This document shows positions 60,238-64,000 of a stretch of DNA of 64,000 nucleotides, one piece after another. Each line of letters starts with the position of its first letter. The first letter of the stretch is position 1. The DNA lies in the NCBI GenBank assembly GCA_947502815.1, contig CANNBH010000001.1, positions 558,001 to 622,000 of the forward strand, given 5' to 3'. A program made the translations under genes and the position numbers. The notes under the pieces were generated by a model. That model was not told the origin of the DNA. It searched no databases and was given only the letters and a program-made list of their open reading frames with translations. This stretch comes from an uncultured Erythrobacter sp. Its GTDB lineage: Bacteria; Pseudomonadota; Alphaproteobacteria; Sphingomonadales; Sphingomonadaceae.

Positions 60238-61202
60238 TGCGAGCTTTCGCAAAAATTGGCTTGATTGCTTCGCTTGCTCTAGGTTTGGGCGGGTGCATGA
60301 GTTTGAGTCAGGATGGGCGCGATCTGCTCCCTGAAGAAACCAGTCTCGCTTATTTCCCCAAGCAAACGCAGACGCAAAATCTGCTGCACCAATTGCCGCC
60401 GCCTCAACGCCAGGTGGCAATCGCTGTTTATGGCTTTAGCGATCAGACGGGTCAGTTCCGTCCCACCAACACGGGGCAGACGCTCTCACGTGCTGTGACG
60501 CAGGGGGCGGGTTCGATCCTTGCAAAGGCTTTGCAGGATGCCGGCAATCGCCAGTGGTTTACGGTGGTTGAGCGTGAGCGTTTGGATAACCTTCTGAAAG
60601 AGCGTCAGATCATCGGTGAGATGCGTCGGCGTTATCTGGGTGAAGAGCAAGTTGATCCCAATGCCTTGCCTGCGCTTTTGTTCGCGGGTGTTTTGCTCGA
60701 AGGCGGGATTGTTGGGTATGACACCAACACGGTAACTGGCGGCGCTGGGGCAGCATTTTTGGGTATCGGTGCGCGCACGGAATACCGTCAGGACACAGTG
60801 ACCGTCTATCTGCGCGCCGTGTCAGTGCGCACAGGCGAGGTTCTCACCAACGTTCAGGCTTCCAAAACCATTGCAAGTCAAGCGATCGGCGCCAGCGCGT
60901 ATCGTTTTGTCGCCTTCCGCGAATTGTTGGAAGCGGAATGGGGCGTGACGTCGAACGAGCCCGATCAGGTGGCTCTGCAGCAGGCAATTGAGAAAGCCGT
61001 TTATGGATTGGTGCTTGAGGGTGTCGATCTGGGGCTTTGGCGTTTTTCCGATATGGAATCGACGCAGGCTTTGATGTCCACATATCGCGCAGAGCGCGAT
61101 GGAATTTATGATGCGCGTGACGTTCAGGAAGCTGTTCGCCGCGCTGGTTCTTTGACCGCTTTGACCGTGGTCGAAGAAGAGGGTGATGACGAGGGGTCCT
61201 AA
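60237..61202 (+). CDS. csgG: Curli secretion channel CsgG
   Basis: 321 residues from the ATG at 60237, sharing one base with the csgF stop. Lipoprotein signal with L-G-G-C (Cys20). CsgG/HfaB fold: V-A-I-A-V-Y-G-F-S-D-Q-T-G-Q, W-F-T-V-V-E-R-E-R-L-D-N-L-L-K-E-R, and G-V-L-L-E-G-G-I-V-G-Y-D. It forms the outer-membrane pore for curlin subunits. The C-terminal 40 residues are longer than in E. coli and acidic at the end. No csgE or csgD is seen in the window. Confidence 0.95.
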   Translation: MRAFAKIGLIASLALGLGGCMSLSQDGRDLLPEETSLAYFPKQTQTQNLLHQLPPPQRQVAIAVYGFSDQTGQFRPTNTGQTLSRAVTQGAGSILAKALQDAGNRQWFTVVERERLDNLLKERQIIGEMRRRYLGEEQVDPNALPALLFAGVLLEGGIVGYDTNTVTGGAGAAFLGIGARTEYRQDTVTVYLRAVSVRTGEVLTNVQASKTIASQAIGASAYRFVAFRELLEAEWGVTSNEPDQVALQQAIEKAVYGLVLEGVDLGLWRFSDMESTQALMSTYRAERDGIYDARDVQEAVRRAGSLTALTVVEEEGDDEGS

Positions 61203-61231
61203 AGTTTTAGGGCCTGCGAATTGAAGAGGGA

Positions 61232-61263
61232 GCACGCAATGGAGTTGTACCTCCAAAGCGTGC
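61232..61263 (+). promoter_or_regulatory. Hairpin between csgG and the first curlin gene
   Basis: GCACGC/GCGTGC stem, an AA/AA internal loop, then TGGAG/CTCCA and a 6-base loop. It encloses the start codon of a possible 38-codon ORF (61239). Candidate translational control element or RNA processing site that would set subunit level against channel level. Confidence 0.5.
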
Positions 61264-61355
61264 AGGGAATTGAAGGTGGTAACCTCATAGCCAGGCGTCT
61301 TACGCGTCTTTGCATGTGTGGTTGTCACCTGAATTTTGAGGTGAGGCAATTATGA
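61239..61355 (+). CDS. Possible 38-codon ORF coupled to the first curlin gene
   Basis: ATG at 61239 with GAGGG 8 bases upstream; 38 residues starting MELYLQSVQGIEGGN and ending in TGA that overlaps the curlin ATG (ATGA at 61352-61355). No similarity recognised; it contains three Cys in C-M-C-G-C. It could be a leader peptide whose translation opens the hairpin and hands ribosomes to the curlin gene, or chance. The curlin gene also has its own GAGGTGAGG site. Confidence 0.35.
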   Translation: MELYLQSVQGIEGGNLIARRLTRLCMCGCHLNFEVRQL

Positions 61356-62788
61356 AGAACTCCGCATATTTGGCAGTATCAATCGTCGCATTGGCAGTTG
61401 CTTCAAATGCTTCTGCCCAAAGCAACAGCAGCACGGTTAGTCAGAGCGGCACTGATGGTGCTGTAACGGTCACACAAACGGCAGCAGGCAACACGTCTGA
61501 TGTGGATCAGTCGGGTGACACGTCGACAACCACGGTCACACAATCTGGTCCTGATGGATTTAACGATTCGGTCGTTGATCAAAGCGCCAACAACAGCTCG
61601 GTCTCTGTTTCGCAAGAGGGCTTTGATCTTTTCGATCCTGCTTTGCCAACCAACACGAGCGACGTTGCCCAGGCGGGTGATGATCAAGATGTGGTTTCAA
61701 TTCAGGTTGGTGATGCCAACTCGTCCACTGTGACGCAGTCTGGCGTTCAGATGGAGGTTGTTCTTACCCAAGGCGGTCTTGGTAACTCTTCGACTGTTAG
61801 CCAGTCCGACACTGACAACCAGGCTGACATCTTCCAAGATGGCGACAACAACTCGTCTATTATCGTTCAGTCAGACGAAGACGGCACGATCGATTTGGAT
61901 CAAACCGGTGCGGGCCAGTCGAGCACAATCACTCAGACTAATGACAACGATCAGAACGCCGTTGTCACGCAATCAAACGCTGACAACTCTTCAGTTGTCA
62001 ATCAGCGCGCTTCAAACAGCGATGCGTTTGTGACGCAAACCGGTACGATGAACACGTCGCTGCTGGTTCAAGGTGATATCTCTGACAATCAGGAAGCAAC
62101 GATCGTGCAAAGCGGTAACGGCAACAGCTCTGACGTGCGTCAGGGTATCGATGCCTCAGGCCCTCTGGACGACGACAACGAAGCGTTTGTTGACCAATCG
62201 GGCGACGACAACATCGCTTTCGTCCGTCAAGATAATGAGCGCAATTTCGCCGGTATTCTGCAAACCGGCAACGGCAACGAAGCGCGCGTCGATGCGCAGG
62301 GCGATGGTGTGAGCGGGGGCGGCAACGAAGACAATTCCGCCACAATTGAGCAAAGCGGCAACGACAACTTTGCATCGGTCAACCAAACCGGTGAAAACAA
62401 CGTCTATGATGTTCTGCAGTCCGGCAATGGCAACAGTTCGACTGGTGATCAAAGCGAGGAAGGCCTCGGAGGTTTGGTCTTTGTCACTCAGATCGGTGAT
62501 GGCAACAGCTCGAGCGTGATCCAAGTCGGCGCTGGCGCCGGTACCGCAAGCAACACGGCGACAGTAACGCAATCTGGCAGTCTCGGCGGTTCGGCCATTT
62601 CGCAAGATGGCTCTGACAACAGCGCAACTCTTGATCAGTTGCTCGGCTCTGCCATGGCAGACAGCACGATCTCGCAGACCGGCACATTGAACGTCGCTGG
62701 CGTGTCGCAAGGCGGCACGATGGATGTTTCAAGCGTCACCCAAAACGGCACAGGCAACAACGTAATCGTGTCGCAAAACACGCCATAA
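61352..62788 (+). CDS. Curlin-repeat amyloid protein (CsgA-like), long
   Basis: 478 residues. Signal peptide to about 22 (N-A-S-A-Q-S), then Asn/Gln/Ser/Asp-rich curlin repeats throughout, with units like V-T-Q-S-G-x-x-N-S-S-x-V-x-Q. Repeats are less regular and far more numerous than the five of E. coli CsgA. It should form the surface amyloid fibre secreted by CsgG/CsgF. Composition is strongly acidic with almost no Lys or Arg. A strong GAGGTGAGG ribosome site precedes it. Confidence 0.88.
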   Translation: MKNSAYLAVSIVALAVASNASAQSNSSTVSQSGTDGAVTVTQTAAGNTSDVDQSGDTSTTTVTQSGPDGFNDSVVDQSANNSSVSVSQEGFDLFDPALPTNTSDVAQAGDDQDVVSIQVGDANSSTVTQSGVQMEVVLTQGGLGNSSTVSQSDTDNQADIFQDGDNNSSIIVQSDEDGTIDLDQTGAGQSSTITQTNDNDQNAVVTQSNADNSSVVNQRASNSDAFVTQTGTMNTSLLVQGDISDNQEATIVQSGNGNSSDVRQGIDASGPLDDDNEAFVDQSGDDNIAFVRQDNERNFAGILQTGNGNEARVDAQGDGVSGGGNEDNSATIEQSGNDNFASVNQTGENNVYDVLQSGNGNSSTGDQSEEGLGGLVFVTQIGDGNSSSVIQVGAGAGTASNTATVTQSGSLGGSAISQDGSDNSATLDQLLGSAMADSTISQTGTLNVAGVSQGGTMDVSSVTQNGTGNNVIVSQNTP

Positions 62789-62799
62789 TCAATACTTCC

Positions 62800-62816
62800 G
62801 CCGGAAATTTACCGGC
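62800..62816 (+). terminator. Short hairpin between the two curlin genes
   Basis: 5-bp stem GCCGG/CCGGC with a 7-base AT loop, 11 bases after the first curlin stop. There is no T-run at once after it (TTTTTG lies 12 bases on). Possible partial terminator or mRNA-stabilising end. Confidence 0.35.
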
Positions 62817-62860
62817 ACACGTTTCAATTTTTGAATTAGTACCAAAGAGGACCCTAGATT

Positions 62861-63898
62861 ATGAAAAAAGTGATTTTGACAAGCGCGTCAGTCATGGCAC
62901 TTGCTGCGGCAGGCCCGGCTTTCGCACAAAGCGCTTCGACCGTTGAGCAAACGGGCAACGGCAATGGTGCCACCGTGACGCAAGAAAACGCGAACACGTC
63001 AGAAATTGAGCAAGTTGGCGACAACAACGCGGCTACGGTCACTCAAGATGGTATCGGCACAACCGGCAACGCATCGGACATCGATCAAATTGCGACCGGT
63101 TCGAACACCGCCACCGTAACTCAGGCCTCTGGTTCGAACGGTTCATTCGCAGACGTTGTTCAGGACGGTACATCGGACAACAACTTTGCAACGGTTTCTC
63201 AGAACTCTACCATTGGCAGCGCATCAGAAATTTTCCAAACGGACGCATTGAATGGTTCTGCTGTGACCAGCCAAGGCGGTGGGACCGGCCTCAACAACGG
63301 TGCTGTGATTGTTCAAGGTGACACATCGTCTGTAGGCGGCACGGTCGTTGGTTCTGACAATGCGAGCTCGGTCATTTTTCAAGAGGGCGACAACAACTTC
63401 GCTCTCTCTGTCCAAGGCGGCGTTAATCAGGACTCGACTATTGATCAAAACGGAACGGGTTCTGCCAACTTCGCTCAGGTAGCGCAGGGCGCAGTCAGCG
63501 GCCAAGACAGCATCGCATTCGTGCAGCAACTTGGTGATGGCGGCATTGTCGAAGTGTCTCAGAACAGCAACGCCAACGATGCATTTGTTGTTCAACTGAG
63601 CGGTCTGGGTAACGAAGCGTTTGTTGACCAAGGCTTCTTTGCCGGCGGCGACACAAACATCGCCGGTGTTTTCCAGGAAGGCGATGGCAACTTCAGCGCA
63701 ATTGAACAAAATGTTCTGACCGCTGGCGGAACGAACGAGGCGTCCTCCACGCAGGTTGGCAACGACAACACCAGCTTCATCACGCAAGAAGGCACAGGCA
63801 ACATTGCTGATGTTGCGCAGTTCCAAGACGGGAACAGCTCAACCGTAACACAAGGCGGCACCGGCAACTCAGTAACCGTCACGCAAGGTACGCCATAA
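62861..63898 (+). CDS. Second curlin-repeat amyloid protein (CsgA/CsgB-like)
   Basis: 345 residues. Signal peptide to about 22 (G-P-A-F-A-Q-S), then curlin-type repeats such as V-E-Q-T-G-N-G-N-G-A-T-V-T-Q. Ends V-T-V-T-Q-G-T-P, close to the first protein's end (N-V-I-V-S-Q-N-T-P), so the two are paralogues. It may be the minor/nucleator (CsgB role) or a second major subunit; sequence alone does not decide. Followed by a strong terminator. Confidence 0.87.
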   Translation: MKKVILTSASVMALAAAGPAFAQSASTVEQTGNGNGATVTQENANTSEIEQVGDNNAATVTQDGIGTTGNASDIDQIATGSNTATVTQASGSNGSFADVVQDGTSDNNFATVSQNSTIGSASEIFQTDALNGSAVTSQGGGTGLNNGAVIVQGDTSSVGGTVVGSDNASSVIFQEGDNNFALSVQGGVNQDSTIDQNGTGSANFAQVAQGAVSGQDSIAFVQQLGDGGIVEVSQNSNANDAFVVQLSGLGNEAFVDQGFFAGGDTNIAGVFQEGDGNFSAIEQNVLTAGGTNEASSTQVGNDNTSFITQEGTGNIADVAQFQDGNSSTVTQGGTGNSVTVTQGTP

Positions 63899-63910
63899 GG
63901 CATAGAATTT

Positions 63911-63943
63911 TCTGGGCGGGCCAAACGGTCCGCCCGGATTTTT
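63911..63943 (+). terminator. Intrinsic terminator of the curli operon
   Basis: 12-bp stem (TCTGGGCGGGCC/GGTCCGCCCGGA with two G-U pairs), 4-base loop AAAC, then TTTTT at 63939-63943. It starts 13 bases after the second curlin stop. Strong. Confidence 0.85.
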
Positions 63944-63977
63944 CCTAATCGGGGCAATAGACCTCGGGGGAATACGA

Positions 63978-64000
63978 ATGAGTCGCAATCAGTTCATTCG
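63978..64000 (+). CDS. Start of an unknown gene cut by the window edge
   Basis: ATG at 63978 with GGGGG about 7 bases upstream, then seven more codons (M-S-R-N-Q-F-I-R), the last incomplete. Follows the curli terminator in the same direction. Too short to identify. Confidence 0.35.

Noticed and set aside
62156..62710. Leftward frames inside the curlin genes
   Set aside because: Produced by the repeat structure of the sense gene; no start context or signal.

Overview
The window looks like chromosomal DNA of an alphaproteobacterium, most probably a sphingomonad of the Erythrobacter/Altererythrobacter type. This is inferred from gene content and gene order, not from a marker gene. The main pointers are a complete general stress response locus (NepR anti-sigma factor, EcfG sigma factor, HWE-type kinase, PhyR), a class I PHA synthase next to a phasin, a methionine synthase split into two genes and preceded by an ArsR-methyltransferase fusion regulator, and EcfG-type and CtrA-type promoter or operator motifs. 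Most of the window is tightly packed housekeeping DNA with many 4-bp ATGA/GTGA overlaps. I see no insertion sequence, integrase, prophage, rRNA operon or CRISPR array.

Layout. 1-7.8 kb: leftward MoxR-type envelope operon (DUF4129, DUF4350, MoxR AAA ATPase, DUF58, SpoIIM-like, RDD) ending in a lipoprotein class A beta-lactamase, then two small membrane genes. 7.9-18.7 kb: housekeeping genes (pheA, a membrane-anchored cytochrome c, rlmE, ppx/gppA, a LOG-family protein, a fatty acid desaturase, thiD, a DUF1272 protein, glmM, a dicarboxylate symporter, an AI-2E family exporter). 18.8-22.7 kb: general stress response locus, with a divergent and nearly symmetrical EcfG promoter and, next to phyR, what looks like an unannotated C-rich small RNA. 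22.7-28.7 kb: GNAT-like proteins, a second desaturase, lptG/lptF and clpS. 28.9-32 kb: PHA granule genes (a phasin with a histone-H1-like N-terminus, and phaC) with paired operator-like repeats between them.

32.1-37.9 kb: AlaC-type aminotransferase, then a compact five-gene operon of unknown function (membrane-anchored LuxR-type HTH, coiled-coil protein, five-TM protein, stand-alone RadC/JAMM domain, stand-alone winged helix), a crotonase, a thioesterase, tRNA-Cys and tRNA-Thr. 38-42 kb: DUF917, hydantoinase and NCS1 permease cassette, probably for a (thio)hydantoin-like compound. 42-46.4 kb: secreted S9 and M3 peptidases. 46.6-53.2 kb: sugar module (sodium symporter facing a GH42 beta-galactosidase, Gfo/Idh oxidoreductase, aldo/keto reductase and TauD-like dioxygenase operon). 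53.3-59.5 kb: methionine/folate operon (ArsR-methyltransferase, metF, metH part 1, GNAT, metH part 2). 59.7-64 kb: curli-type amyloid operon (csgF, csgG, a possible 38-codon ORF, two curlin-repeat proteins) behind a perfect inverted repeat that contains a CtrA-type TTAA-N7-TTAA box.

No stretch over about 310 bases lacks a gene. The longest gaps are 22417-22722 (candidate sRNA and terminator), 59539-59814 (curli control region), 28714-28976 (phasin terminator and three TTTGCAAA palindromes) and 28033-28290 (upstream of lptF and downstream of clpS, nothing recognised). Where a long frame starts too far upstream, I chose starts by Shine-Dalgarno match, family length and overlap with the preceding gene.
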